From positions 2,108,001-2,172,000 of the forward strand of contig NZ_CP062165.1 in the NCBI RefSeq assembly GCF_014844075.1: a stretch of 64,000 nt of DNA, given 5' to 3'. Below the pieces are notes generated by a model, which was not told the DNA's origin, did not search any database, and saw only the letters and a list, made by a program, of their open reading frames with translations. How positions within the stretch are numbered: position 1 is the first letter of the stretch; every line of letters starts with the position of its first letter. Both the position numbers and the translations under genes were made by a program. The DNA is from Paenibacillus sp. JNUCC-31. Lineage in GTDB: Bacteria > Bacillota > Bacilli > Paenibacillales > Paenibacillaceae. This document shows positions 41,748 through 51,273 of this stretch, one piece after another.

Positions 41748-43070
41748 ATGAATTCGTACGCAATTTCGCTAAAAGACAAGTTGACATCCCTCATACGAGA
41801 AATGTCTCTCGCGCCCGCACCTTATGTTAGAAACGCGGAAAACGATTTTACCCGAAAGAAAAAGTTGCCTTTTGAAACGGTAATGCATCTTCTCATCTCT
41901 ATGGGAGGCAACAGCCTGTACAAGGAGCTTCTGGAATCCCAAGGCTATGATGTGAACACCGCAACCACTTCTGCTTTTGTCCAGCAGCGGAATAAAATTC
42001 TGCCGTCTGCTGTGGAGTTCTTGTTTCACCAATTTACGCAATCCTACACGGATATCAAGGACTACCGCGGGTATCGGTTACTTGCCGTTGACGGTTCGGA
42101 TTTGCATATCGCTACGGACTCGTCAGACACGGATACCTACTTTCAAAATGCGCCTGGGACGAAAGGCTACAACCTGTTGCACTTGAACGCTGCCTATGAC
42201 TTATGCAACCGACTATATGTAGATGCGGTCGTCCAGCCGCGAAGATTGTGCAACGAGGGAAGGGCGCTCGCCACGATGGTGGATCGTTCTCCCATTCAGG
42301 GAAAAACCATTGTCATTGCTGACCGGGGCTATGAAAGCTACAACAATTTCGCACATTTGGAACGCAAGGGGTGGAGCTATGTCATTCGGGTAAAGGATCT
42401 GAATTCAAAGGGGATTCTTTCAGGCTTACACTTGCCTTCTGGGGGAGAATTTGATACGAACGTGCATCTGACACTTACCAAAAAGCAAACCAAAGAGATT
42501 AAGGCTCAGCCTGAGAAGTATAAGTTCGTCCCATCCACCTCTACCTTTGATTTTTTGGATCTGCAGGAGAATCTGTATTACCCGATTTTCTTTCGGGTTG
42601 TTCGTTTTGTACTGCCAACGGGCGATTATGAAACCGTCATTACAAATCTTTCAGCCGATGATTTTCCGCCGGATGCACTGAAATCTATTTATCACCTGCG
42701 CTGGGGCATTGAAACTTCTTTCAGGGCACTAAAATACACTGTGGGTCTGACCAATTTTCACGCCAAAAAGCAAGAGTCCATCGTCCAAGAGATATTCGCA
42801 AGAATGATCCTGTACAATTTTGCTGAAATGGTGACCTCGCACGTCATCATTTCGCAAATGGATAAACAGCACCTATACCAAGTAAACTTTACGGTTGCTG
42901 TTCATGTGTGTAGGTACTTTCTGCGCTCAAGGGACGAAGAACCCCCGCCTGATGTTGAAGCACTGATTCGCAAGAACATATTGCCCATTCGACCCCATCG
43001 ACCAGGACAGGAGAATAAGCGAAAAATCCGCTGGAAATCAGTCGTTAGCTTCGTATACAGAGTAGCATAA
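41748..43070 (+). CDS. IS4-family transposase
   Basis: A 440-residue DDE transposase with the expected residues: Asp in LLAVDGSDLHIA, Asp in IVIADRGYES and Glu in the IS4 signature Y-x2-R-x3-E-x6-K (YHLRWGIETSFRALK). The start ATG 41748 follows AAAGAGGAGGTTACGCCA. A -35-like TTGACA is at 41689, but no good -10 follows, which fits low expression. Nothing suggests inactivation. Confidence 0.92.
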   Translation: MNSYAISLKDKLTSLIREMSLAPAPYVRNAENDFTRKKKLPFETVMHLLISMGGNSLYKELLESQGYDVNTATTSAFVQQRNKILPSAVEFLFHQFTQSYTDIKDYRGYRLLAVDGSDLHIATDSSDTDTYFQNAPGTKGYNLLHLNAAYDLCNRLYVDAVVQPRRLCNEGRALATMVDRSPIQGKTIVIADRGYESYNNFAHLERKGWSYVIRVKDLNSKGILSGLHLPSGGEFDTNVHLTLTKKQTKEIKAQPEKYKFVPSTSTFDFLDLQENLYYPIFFRVVRFVLPTGDYETVITNLSADDFPPDALKSIYHLRWGIETSFRALKYTVGLTNFHAKKQESIVQEIFARMILYNFAEMVTSHVIISQMDKQHLYQVNFTVAVHVCRYFLRSRDEEPPPDVEALIRKNILPIRPHRPGQENKRKIRWKSVVSFVYRVA

Positions 43071-43236
43071 TTAGTGCCATATGAACATTTTTTAAGCGGA
43101 CATTCCTTCCGCTTTGTTTGCTGTATCATTTTTTCGTACTTGGACAAAAAAGTAACGGCACAGGACTTTTCCCATGCCGTTTCAATTTTATTTTTTTATT
43201 CTCATTTTTGTCTTTAAGCTAAACTTAATGACATTG

Positions 43237-43246
43237 CTCGAAAGGG
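43237..43246. repeat. Target-site duplication, right copy
   Basis: CTCGAAAGGG, matching 41590-41599. Confidence 0.85.
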
Positions 43247-43272
43247 TCCCCTCTTTAAATCAAGACTCACAT

Positions 43273-45300
43273 TTACTGTGTATCTGATTCTTTATTTTTA
43301 TCTTTCTTCGGTACACCGTCCAGACCAAACTCCTCGTCATACGCATCGAAGATCGCACGAGCAACTGGTGCCGCACTACTGGAACCGAAGCCCCCTTCCG
43401 GGATAACCACAGCTACAGCCAGCTTCGGATTGTTACGCGGTGCGTAGGCAATAAACACCCCGTTATCCACCGGTTTCCCCCCGACTACCTGTGTCGATGT
43501 TCCTGTTTTTCTGGCAAAGTCATAAGGGAAACCGCTAAATGAAGATACCTCCGTTGCCATGCCTCGTTGTACCTCATTCCAGTACGCATCATTAAAATCG
43601 ACTGTGCTGAGGACCTTCGGTTTCATTTTCTCAACCACATTGCCCTCTGAATCACGGAATTCACTGACTAATTGTGGCTCCATTCGTTTTCCTTTGTTCG
43701 CAAGCATCGTGGTGTATTGAGCAAGCTGCATCGTTGTATATTTCCCTTGTTGACCAAAGGAGGCATACACCAGCTTGGTCAAAGAACTCTCGATGCTGTC
43801 CTCACCATATTCTTTGCGCCCAAGATATTCATTAGGCAGGTCAACACCTGTGGAGATACCTAACCCAAATTTCTCCATATATTTGTCCCAAACGTCAACA
43901 CCCTTTGCACCATACTTGGAGTAAAGCTTTTTACCAATTTCGTCAATCATGAACACGTTCGAGGAATGACGAATCGCATCACGAGGATACAGCGCACCAT
44001 ACACATGCCCCGATGAGTTCTGCACTCTTCGGTTATCCCCACCAAACGTAGTAGAACCTCTATCCACGTACACCGAGTTAGTGGTAAAGAAACCTTCCTT
44101 CAAACCGATCAATACACTGAGTGGCTTGATCGTTGAGCCAAGCAATACGACGGATTCTGCCCGTTTGCCTGAGTCATCTGGCGGAAATCCACGAATCGTA
44201 CCATTTTGATAAATATATTTTATTTTGTCGTAATCTTCAGAACTTATACCGCCAGTTCTCCACACGTTAGTGTCATAATCCGGCATACTGGCAGCAGCAA
44301 CAATCTTCCCTGTATCCACTTCCATCGCCACCGCAAAACCCGTCTTGGCATTCGGATGCAGTTTGCCCGACACCGGGTTTCGATGAAGCCAGCTCAGTTG
44401 ATCCAGAATCGCCTGTTCCGTTTTCACCTGAACATTCTTGTTAATCGTTGTAATCAGGTCATACCCTTTTTCAGGTGGAGTTGATCCTGCCACACCTTCT
44501 GGCAAGTTCCGCAAGTCAACGTCAACGGAATTATAACCGCTTTTCCCCCGCAGAACATCCTGATATTGAAGTTCCAGTCCGTCGAAGCCAACAAACTCAT
44601 TCTCGGTATATACAAGACCTGGGTCCTTTTGCTTTTTATTGGCCTTATCAATCTCTTCGTACTTGTTCAACGCTTTGGAGCTTTTGAACTTTTTAAGATA
44701 ACCAATCGTTTGAACGGCTACCGTATCCGGATCATAGTAGCGCACACTTTCTTCCACAATCTGAATCCCCTTAAATTCATCCTTGTGCTGTAGAAAGTAG
44801 GCCACTTCCTCATCGGACAGATCACTCTTGATCAGACGCGGCATGAAGCCATTGGATTTGCGGGAATTGAGGTCCATCTCTTCAATAATTTTCTCCACCG
44901 TAAGATTCTCGGAATCCTTTTTCTTATACTGCTCAAACACATCATGCAGCCGGGTTGCGATGTCCTCCACTTCCGAAATATTCGGATTTGGCTTGCCATC
45001 CACATCTCCATAATTTTTGTATAAGGTCAGATACAAGGATTGAATCGGCTTGGAGTAAGCAAGCTTCACCTTACCCGTGGAATCATAAATGGTTCCTCTT
45101 ACTGGAGCGAGGGGTACGTCTTTGGTAATGTTGCTCGCTTCCTCCTGACTCAGCTCAGGCCCCTCCACGAATTGCAAGAATGCCAAACGTACAATAATAA
45201 CGCTAAAAATAACAAAGGAAGCGAAGAAAAATACGTTCATCCGGGAACTGAAGCGCCGTTTGTCCGTAAGTTCATCCTTCTCTTTTGAATGGTTGTTCAT
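43273..45300 (-). CDS. Class B penicillin-binding protein 2 (transpeptidase), copy 2
   Basis: A 675-residue paralogue of the 39282-41258 product, similar along its whole length. One membrane helix (residues about 22-42), dimerisation domain and transpeptidase domain with GSTIKPL (SxxK), RHSSNVFMID (SxN) and ARKTGTSTQ (KTG) are present. An extra loop (WLHRNPVSGKLHPNAKTG) distinguishes it. The start ATG 45300 follows AGGTAGGGTGA. The insertion of an IS downstream cut off any read-through into copy 1 but leaves the coding sequence intact; its own terminator may lie at or beyond the insertion point. Confidence 0.9.
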   Translation of the reverse strand: MNNHSKEKDELTDKRRFSSRMNVFFFASFVIFSVIIVRLAFLQFVEGPELSQEEASNITKDVPLAPVRGTIYDSTGKVKLAYSKPIQSLYLTLYKNYGDVDGKPNPNISEVEDIATRLHDVFEQYKKKDSENLTVEKIIEEMDLNSRKSNGFMPRLIKSDLSDEEVAYFLQHKDEFKGIQIVEESVRYYDPDTVAVQTIGYLKKFKSSKALNKYEEIDKANKKQKDPGLVYTENEFVGFDGLELQYQDVLRGKSGYNSVDVDLRNLPEGVAGSTPPEKGYDLITTINKNVQVKTEQAILDQLSWLHRNPVSGKLHPNAKTGFAVAMEVDTGKIVAAASMPDYDTNVWRTGGISSEDYDKIKYIYQNGTIRGFPPDDSGKRAESVVLLGSTIKPLSVLIGLKEGFFTTNSVYVDRGSTTFGGDNRRVQNSSGHVYGALYPRDAIRHSSNVFMIDEIGKKLYSKYGAKGVDVWDKYMEKFGLGISTGVDLPNEYLGRKEYGEDSIESSLTKLVYASFGQQGKYTTMQLAQYTTMLANKGKRMEPQLVSEFRDSEGNVVEKMKPKVLSTVDFNDAYWNEVQRGMATEVSSFSGFPYDFARKTGTSTQVVGGKPVDNGVFIAYAPRNNPKLAVAVVIPEGGFGSSSAAPVARAIFDAYDEEFGLDGVPKKDKNKESDTQ

Positions 45301-45405
45301 TCACCCTACCTCTTTCATGACTTGATGCATACCGTCCAGGCTGTACAGCCTCGGCATGATAACCAGGCAACGTCGTCATCTCCCGGACCCGTGTCCGGCG
45401 TAATC

Positions 45406-46554
45406 TTAAGCGGATTGATCTTTCAGATGGGTATCGGCAAAGTTAGGCGGATTGAACCAGTCGCCACTGATCGCCCAAGTGGGATCAAGCGGTATCCAGC
45501 TTTCCGAATCGCTCAAATATATTTCATTCCAGGCATGCGGACCGTATCCACCCTGCCCATTATAACCAAGGCCTGTGACCACTTTAACTTCAAGCCCCTG
45601 CGAACGAGCCATGACTGCATATAGACGAGCGTAATCGATACATACGCCTTGACGTGTATCAAATGTATTTTGTGGCGTCTGCTCGTGCCATATGCCCTTT
45701 TGCTCATAGTCATCCACTTTACCATAGTCATATTGAATACGAGAACCTACCCAGTCATATAATGCCCTAGCTTTGGCTTCATCTGTTGTTTGACCCTTCA
45801 CAATTTCTTTTGCCGCAGATTCAATATCCGCCGGAATGTTATGGTCAATGACTTCATATTTGCGTTGCAGGATTCCGCTCAGTTCCTTCTGAACCGCCTG
45901 AGTAAAAACCGGCAACTTATCCTTGATGAATGTACCGGATAATGGCTCTATGACCGATTTGGCCCCTTGCATATAAATGGGCGAAGCTTCTACATAGCGA
46001 CTGAACATGCTGCCCGGATAGAGACTGACAATCATGAACAACACGGCAATCACAATCATCCCGCGGACTGATCCAATGACTGTACCAATCACAGCACCCG
46101 TAAAGCGGCTGAAAAATCCCTTTGGTCTGCTCTCTTGCTCTCCTGAACTGTATCTTCTGCTGAAAATAAGGGAAGAGAGCAATCCGAGAATCAATCGGAT
46201 GAAACCATAACTAAGTACAAATAACACGGCAAACCGCATCAGCGGAAAATCAGCAATGGCCGTAATCAATGTATAATACATCTGCTCCCATCGGTTCAGC
46301 TCACGATTTGGCATGTCTGCAGCATGTACAGACAACCATTGCTGAACATATGGCGCCAGCCACAATGTTAAACCGATGGACAATAGAATGCCGATGACCG
46401 CCATAATACCATCCATGAGGAAACCAAAGAGTCTTCCAGCCGAACGTGAAGCTCCTCTGGACCATCCCTGCAGCAATGAAGCGGCCACAATCAGCAACAG
46501 CATAATAGTAATGCCATTAAATTCTTTTAGACTGTCGAGCCAACTTTGCAGCAC
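45406..46554 (-). CDS. Membrane transglutaminase-like protein with CvpA-like N-terminus
   Basis: A 382-residue protein with a GTG start at 46554 behind AAAGGAGGAATGAATAC. The first 200 residues hold four to five membrane helices and glycine-rich turns reminiscent of CvpA. Residues about 270-370 are a transglutaminase core with Cys in TRQGVCIDYARLYAV, His in YGPHAWNEIYL and Asp in PLDPTWAIS. It may act on proteins or wall peptides at the cell surface; the substrate is unknown. It follows the 46573-47028 gene by 18 bp. Confidence 0.8.
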   Translation of the reverse strand: MLQSWLDSLKEFNGITIMLLLIVAASLLQGWSRGASRSAGRLFGFLMDGIMAVIGILLSIGLTLWLAPYVQQWLSVHAADMPNRELNRWEQMYYTLITAIADFPLMRFAVLFVLSYGFIRLILGLLSSLIFSRRYSSGEQESRPKGFFSRFTGAVIGTVIGSVRGMIVIAVLFMIVSLYPGSMFSRYVEASPIYMQGAKSVIEPLSGTFIKDKLPVFTQAVQKELSGILQRKYEVIDHNIPADIESAAKEIVKGQTTDEAKARALYDWVGSRIQYDYGKVDDYEQKGIWHEQTPQNTFDTRQGVCIDYARLYAVMARSQGLEVKVVTGLGYNGQGGYGPHAWNEIYLSDSESWIPLDPTWAISGDWFNPPNFADTHLKDQSA

Positions 46555-46572
46555 GTATTCATTCCTCCTTTA

Positions 46573-47028
46573 CTACGAAGCCGGTGCTGTCCCGTTCTCT
46601 TGTGCCTGTTTGACAAAAGTTCGTATCGTTTCGTTGTCGACCTTCCATTCACCCAGTGAGATCCCCCGGAATGTAACATCGACTTTATCCGAATTCGTTC
46701 TACCCTTAATCTCCACATTGGGGCTTGTGATGGTAAATGCTCCATCCTGTCCCTTGGTATATGTTGCTTTGGAAGCTTCCTTAAGCATCATGCTGGTTGC
46801 TTCCTTCTTCAATGTGTCCATCGTACTGGATTGTACGTCTGTCACTGTCTGTTTGATCTGATCAATGGAGATGCCGCTGTATATCAGTAGAGCCGCAATA
46901 ATGATGATGGCAATCGCCCATTTCAATACGGTTTTGACCACGTTCAGAACAAAGAACAAAATGATCAACGCAACCACGATCACCAGCCAGTTCTGCATCA
47001 CAAACTCTTTGATTACTTCTATGTTCAT
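46573..47028 (-). CDS. Small membrane protein of unknown function
   Basis: A 151-residue protein with two adjacent membrane segments near residues 14-52 (WLVIVVALIILFFVLNVV, then WAIAIIIIAALLIYS) and a polar domain outside or at the membrane (KDQ-rich, TFRGISLGEWKVDNETIRT). ATG 47028 follows GGAAGGTGTAGTC. It is co-directional and close to the transglutaminase gene, so they probably form an operon. No family was recognised. Confidence 0.65.
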   Translation of the reverse strand: MNIEVIKEFVMQNWLVIVVALIILFFVLNVVKTVLKWAIAIIIIAALLIYSGISIDQIKQTVTDVQSSTMDTLKKEATSMMLKEASKATYTKGQDGAFTITSPNVEIKGRTNSDKVDVTFRGISLGEWKVDNETIRTFVKQAQENGTAPAS

Positions 47029-47245
47029 GACTACACCTTCCGTATTAGAGTTGATTATTTACACTTCCCGAATATTATACATGATTTCCGAAGCTGCTGT
47101 CAGCTAAGCACTGCCATGTAAAAATAAACGGTCTAAGTTCGTCCCACCTGGCGTACAAGTAGTACCATGAGGTTTTGCTTAAGGAACGGGGAACACGTTC
47201 ATGTCCAGTTATTGAACTAGCATCGCTTAACAAGGAGGGGCTTCT

Positions 47246-48421
47246 GTGAAAACGGCCATCTGGCTATATCTTTTTCTGTTCCTTGCTGTTTTTGATCTGC
47301 ACGCCCAGTATCCCATTTTGACCCCCTTCGCCATCTCGCTCGGGGCGGCTCCCACCTTCATCGGCTGGATGATGGGCATCTACTCCTTGACCCATCTCCC
47401 AGGCAATCTGATTGCCGGAACGCAAATCGACAAACACGGCAGTCGCCGTTATATTGTGTTCAGCCTGATGGGTGCAGGGATCATTCTACTTATTCAGGCG
47501 CAAATCCATACTCCCTGGCAGCTGCTTGCCCTGCGTTCCATCAGTGGATTCGTGCTTGCTTTCCTGTCCCCGGCCTGTCTCGCTCTGCTTGCCCAACTGT
47601 CAAACGATCCGATCAAGCAGGGCAAATATATGTCAGGCCATGGTGTCGTGCATACCCTGGCATCCGTGGTATCACCAGCCGCAGGCGCACTAATTGTCGG
47701 AGCGCTGGGATTCTCCGCCACCTTCGCAAGTCTTGGTTATCTGCTCATTCTATCAGGTGTAATTGCTTGGCTATCCATGCCTAAAGGTTTGACTGAGGTG
47801 CAGCATGAAAAAGTGACTGAGCCTCCCACACACAGCAACACGGCTGGGGGAAAAAGCAAATTTCTGCCTGTGTCCTGGCGATACTTTGCTCTGCCACTTG
47901 TCATTGCCTGTGCCCAAGGGATTCTTTTTTTTGAATTACCGCTGCGCGGAGGCGGACATTCGTCCATGATGTCTACAGGACTCTTGTTTTCCATCATCAG
48001 TATCGGAGCCCTATTTACTCTGAGCATGCTGTTTCTCAATCGGTACTCCCCCAAACTGCGCTTGGTTGCGGGTGTACTGCTCATGGCTTTATGTTTCTTC
48101 ACCCTGGCAGCAATGCCACAGATTCCTTTATATTCAGTACTCTTCGTTCTGGGGATGTCCAAAGGCATTGTCTTCCCAGCCATGGCAACACTTTTTATTC
48201 GGTTAAGTGGTGGAGCAAAGCTAGGACGCATCTTTTCATTGCAATCCATTGCTACCTCCATTGGTTCTTTCATAGGTCCAATCACTGCCGGGCAGCTGCG
48301 CGTGGACCTATCTCCATATTTCATTGCCTTTGTATTATTGATGATCGGTATGATGCTGCTCCCTTATTTCACAACCAGACGCGAGGCTCATCTGGCTGAT
48401 CCCAAAAGCATACTTGGTTAA
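47246..48421 (+). CDS. MFS transporter
   Basis: A 391-residue major facilitator with 12 predicted membrane helices. The loop 2-3 motif is DKHGSRRYIVFSLMG, the usual MFS motif A variant. The start is GTG 47246 behind AAGGAGGGGCTTCT. FDLHAQYPILTPFAISLGA at the start is typical of sugar- or drug-efflux type subfamilies. Substrate is unknown. No regulator is adjacent. Confidence 0.85.
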   Translation: MKTAIWLYLFLFLAVFDLHAQYPILTPFAISLGAAPTFIGWMMGIYSLTHLPGNLIAGTQIDKHGSRRYIVFSLMGAGIILLIQAQIHTPWQLLALRSISGFVLAFLSPACLALLAQLSNDPIKQGKYMSGHGVVHTLASVVSPAAGALIVGALGFSATFASLGYLLILSGVIAWLSMPKGLTEVQHEKVTEPPTHSNTAGGKSKFLPVSWRYFALPLVIACAQGILFFELPLRGGGHSSMMSTGLLFSIISIGALFTLSMLFLNRYSPKLRLVAGVLLMALCFFTLAAMPQIPLYSVLFVLGMSKGIVFPAMATLFIRLSGGAKLGRIFSLQSIATSIGSFIGPITAGQLRVDLSPYFIAFVLLMIGMMLLPYFTTRREAHLADPKSILG

Positions 48422-48590
48422 CCGTATCAAGATGATGATTCTACATCTGTACCCTTTGACAACAGAAAGGCTTGTTTTTTTTCCTGGCTTTGCATCATTC
48501 CCCCATTTACAGCTAAACTATAATCAGGTCGATTTTCGCTGCAACATTTCCCGGGGAATGTCGACATAAGCTCTCGACCAAGAGGTGAAT

Positions 48591-48941
48591 ATGATGCCTA
48601 TTCATGTCATTGTGGAAGGTAAAAATGACCGCAGCAAACTGAAACGTCTCGTAGGACCCGAAATCAACATTTTGTGCACGTTTGGCACACTGAATTCACT
48701 CAAGCTTGAGTCGCTGCGCAAACAGGTTGGTTACGATGAGGTCTACTTATTTATGGATAATGACAGCTCAGGCAAAAAAATCAGAGGTGTGCTTCGGGAT
48801 GCCTTCCCGGATGCAGTACAGATGTACACACGGCGTGGCTATGCGGGCGTGGAGGGAACTCCCGACGAGTACATTATCGCCCAGTTGGAGAAAGCCGGAT
48901 TGGAATCGTATATCCAATATCCTGAGTTCCCGTCATTTTAG
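48591..48941 (+). CDS. Stand-alone Toprim-domain protein
   Basis: A 116-residue protein made of one Toprim fold. The conserved Glu is in IHVIVEGKNDR and the DxD in YLFMDNDSSGKKIRG. Toprim domains hydrolyse or transfer phosphodiester bonds with magnesium, as in RNase M5, OLD nucleases and primases; this stand-alone type is like B. subtilis YusF. The start is ATG 48591 or 48594 behind AGAGG; a GTG at 48585 overlaps the site and is less likely. Confidence 0.8.
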   Translation: MMPIHVIVEGKNDRSKLKRLVGPEINILCTFGTLNSLKLESLRKQVGYDEVYLFMDNDSSGKKIRGVLRDAFPDAVQMYTRRGYAGVEGTPDEYIIAQLEKAGLESYIQYPEFPSF

Positions 48942-48948
48942 GAACAAG

Positions 48949-48999
48949 TAAGAGGCTGCTTGTCAGGGTGTTCAATCTACCCTGGCAAGCAGCCTCTTA
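48949..48999. terminator. Bidirectional terminator between the Toprim and Sco genes
   Basis: A 21-bp stem with one mismatch: AAGAGGCTGCTTG...CAGGGT and ACCCTGGCAAGCAGCCTCTT, loop of 9 bases. Confidence 0.75.
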
Positions 49000-49028
49000 C
49001 TATGACTTGTTCATGTATAAATGCCTCT

Positions 49029-49643
49029 TCATTCTTTGATCAGATTGCGAATGTCCTCGGCAATGACAGCAGGTTCAACATCCTCAGTATTAAACGCATT
49101 ATACACCTTGCGCAGCTGATTATTTCGGTCTACCAGTCCAATCATGTTCATATGGGCAAAATTGTCCTTGTTCTCACCCTCAATAAGAATCTGGAACGAT
49201 TCCTTGGCGAGCTGCTTTGTTTTGTCCATATCCCCCCTCAGGAAATACCAACCCGAATAATCCGCGTGGAATCGGTCTGCGAACTCCTTAATTTTCTCTT
49301 TCGTATCTACTTTCGGATCAAACGAAATGGACACAAACGAGACATCCTTGCCAAAGGTATCGTCCTCTTTCAACAGATCCTGCACCTGAGATAACGTAAA
49401 CGTCGTAATCGGGCATACATCCGGACAGCTGGTGAAATAAAAGTAGAACAAACGCACCTTTCCTTTCGTATCATCCAGAGACACTGTACTTCCATCTACA
49501 TTTTCCATAGAAAAGGATTGAATCTCCCTAATTTCAGGCAACTTTTCCTTGCTGGCAAATACAGTACCCCACATCAAATACACAGCCATAATCAGTGCGA
49601 GCCCCAGCAGCATCCATGTCCATTTATACTTTTTCAACATCAT
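49029..49643 (-). CDS. SCO1/SenC-family copper chaperone
   Basis: A 204-residue membrane-anchored thioredoxin-like protein. Residues about 10-30 are a membrane anchor (WMLLGLALIMAVYLMWGTVF). Copper ligands are CPDVCP (near residue 74) and His in DNFAHMNMIGLV. Sco proteins deliver copper to the CuA site of cytochrome c oxidase. ctaA at 26403 serves the same oxidase. The ATG 49643 or 49640 start has GGAAGGGACGAGA before it. Confidence 0.88.
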   Translation of the reverse strand: MMLKKYKWTWMLLGLALIMAVYLMWGTVFASKEKLPEIREIQSFSMENVDGSTVSLDDTKGKVRLFYFYFTSCPDVCPITTFTLSQVQDLLKEDDTFGKDVSFVSISFDPKVDTKEKIKEFADRFHADYSGWYFLRGDMDKTKQLAKESFQILIEGENKDNFAHMNMIGLVDRNNQLRKVYNAFNTEDVEPAVIAEDIRNLIKE

Positions 49644-50185
49644 TCTCGTCCCTTCCGTATCAGAGCATATGAATACGCATACATAAAACCTTGCTTGCTA
49701 TCGATGTTATCTTGAACTTTCCTGAATTGAAATTTTTAATGGAAGTTCCTCATGGTCATTCCACTCTGATGCATATGTATACGAAGAACCCAAGTGTACA
49801 TAATCACATAGACAATCTTGCCTAAAATACCGCATAATCCGGGCAAACCGAGAATCATGGCATAGGATAAAACGAATTTCGGTGGTAAATGCCCCGTTAG
49901 TTATTATTGGTTATATGCATGTTCCATTTCAGGAGATATCAAGTTCGCGGTTTTCCTTGATCTCTTGAGGTTACTTTCTGCTTCAATATAAAGTTTATCA
50001 CAGGAAAAGGGAAAAGAGTTTGACAATGCTCGTACATTTGCTGGCAAATGAGCTGGATCTTGTCATAACTTTGTTCGTTTAGGGTGTTTTGCTTCTGGGC
50101 AAGCGGATAATATACACTATATATGGGTATCACCTAGATAGAGAAGCTATACGCATTAACGATACACCACACAAAGGAGACGTTT
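49644..50185. other. 540-bp intergenic region, no supported gene
   Basis: Holds the divergent upstream regions of the Sco gene (minus) and yfhP (plus). An open frame on the minus strand (49939-50133) starts with GTG and has no ribosome site, so it is not called. The 5' part up to 49900 is AT-rich and the yfhP site CAAAGGAGACGTTT ends the region. Confidence 0.4.
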
Positions 50186-51166
50186 ATGGATACTTCTACA
50201 CATTTTGTCATGGGCATTGGTCTGGCTGGTCTGGCTTATGTCGATCCTGTCGTCGCGAGTAGTCCCATGCTCGCAGCAGCCGTCATGATTGGCACTATCG
50301 CAGGTTCCCAGGCTCCTGACATCGATACGGCGTTACGTCTCAAAAGCAACTCGCTCTACATCCGGAACCATCGGGGCATGTCCCATTCACTGCCATTTCT
50401 CCTGTTATGGGTGCTGCTCATTACCGGGGTTATTGCACTGATCTTCCCGGATGTCGCAATTGGACACGTCGCGGCCTGGACTGCTGTCGCCGTAGGCGTT
50501 CACGTTTTTACCGATTTGTTCAATACCTATGGAACCCAAGCAGCACGGCCATTTACAGAACGCTGGATTGCCTGGAACATCATTCATATTTTTGATCCAT
50601 TTCTATTTACTACACATGTGCTGGCCATTTTGTTATGGGCATTCGATCTGATCGCCCCTGCTCCACTTTTTGTTTCACTGTATATTTTAACTGGTCTGTA
50701 TTATGTATGGCGGACCATTGCTCGGGCTCAGGCTGTCAGCAAGGTGAAACAGCTCGATAAAAGTAACCCTGCTGGTCATTATATGGTAATTCCGACGATA
50801 TCCTGGAACCGCTGGCATGTGGTAAAAAGATATGCCGATGGCAGCTATGAGATTGGCAAAATGGATCATGCTGTCCTGATATGGAATCTCCATGCTTCAT
50901 CGTCCACTCACGCCGCTGTTGCCGCATCACGCGAATCACCTGAAGTCACAGCATTTCTTTACTTCACTTCCTATGCTGTCGCCGAGGTGGAGGAATTGCC
51001 AGCAGGATACAAGGTTCGCTGGGCAGATGTGCGTTATCGACACCGCAAACAGTATCCATTTGTCGCTGTGGTCGTTATGGATCGTAATTTTGAAACCATT
51101 GACACATATGTCGGCTGGTTAAGCGATGAGAAAATGGATAAGAAACTTTTATCTGCACGCTCTTGA
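50186..51166 (+). CDS. yfhP: YfhP-type membrane-bound metal-dependent hydrolase
   Basis: A 326-residue YdjM/DUF457-family membrane protein. Conserved His/Asp are in MDTSTHFVMGIGLAG, SQAPDIDTALR, RNHRGMSHSLPF and HVFTDLFNTYGTQA. About five membrane helices fill residues 5-185, and the C-terminal 140 residues are soluble. The family is annotated as a metal-dependent hydrolase and a regulatory link to LexA or sporulation is reported for relatives; biochemical function is not settled. ATG 50186 follows AAAGGAGACGTTT. Confidence 0.85.
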   Translation: MDTSTHFVMGIGLAGLAYVDPVVASSPMLAAAVMIGTIAGSQAPDIDTALRLKSNSLYIRNHRGMSHSLPFLLLWVLLITGVIALIFPDVAIGHVAAWTAVAVGVHVFTDLFNTYGTQAARPFTERWIAWNIIHIFDPFLFTTHVLAILLWAFDLIAPAPLFVSLYILTGLYYVWRTIARAQAVSKVKQLDKSNPAGHYMVIPTISWNRWHVVKRYADGSYEIGKMDHAVLIWNLHASSSTHAAVAASRESPEVTAFLYFTSYAVAEVEELPAGYKVRWADVRYRHRKQYPFVAVVVMDRNFETIDTYVGWLSDEKMDKKLLSARS

Positions 51167-51215
51167 CGAAAGATACTTGGAAGGGCACAATCAGACATAG
51201 GAACTGATGCGCGAG

Positions 51216-51245
51216 AAAGCCCGGAGCGTTTCCGCTCCGGGCTTT
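51216..51245. terminator. Bidirectional terminator between yfhP and the first SASP gene
   Basis: AAAGCCCGGAGCG (51216-51228) and CGCTCCGGGCTTT (51233-51245), perfect 13-bp stem with TTTC loop. Confidence 0.85.
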
Positions 51246-51273
51246 CTGCTTGTTGCTGACTTGTTAGGATGAA

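Larger units (their letters stand above)
41600..43236 (+). mobile_element. Complete IS4-family insertion sequence (1637 bp)
   Basis: Both ends carry the terminal inverted repeat CAATGTCATTAAG (41600-41612; inverted 43236-43224), with weaker pairing for another 20 bp. It is flanked by a 10-bp direct duplication CTCGAAAGGG. It encodes one intact transposase and an internal protective terminator. Ends, duplication length and transposase agree with the IS4 family. The intact ends and perfect duplication suggest a recent insertion. Confidence 0.9.

Noticed and set aside
45339..45398. Palindrome GGCTGTACAGCC and hairpin CCGGAC-CCGT-GTCCGG between a PBP gene and the transglutaminase gene
   Set aside because: Both lack a T-run in the needed direction and no binding protein can be named; probably weak termination or chance.
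49939..50133. Minus-strand 64-codon frame between the Sco gene and yfhP
   Set aside because: GTG start without a ribosome site, no recognisable protein features and located in the upstream regions of two divergent genes.
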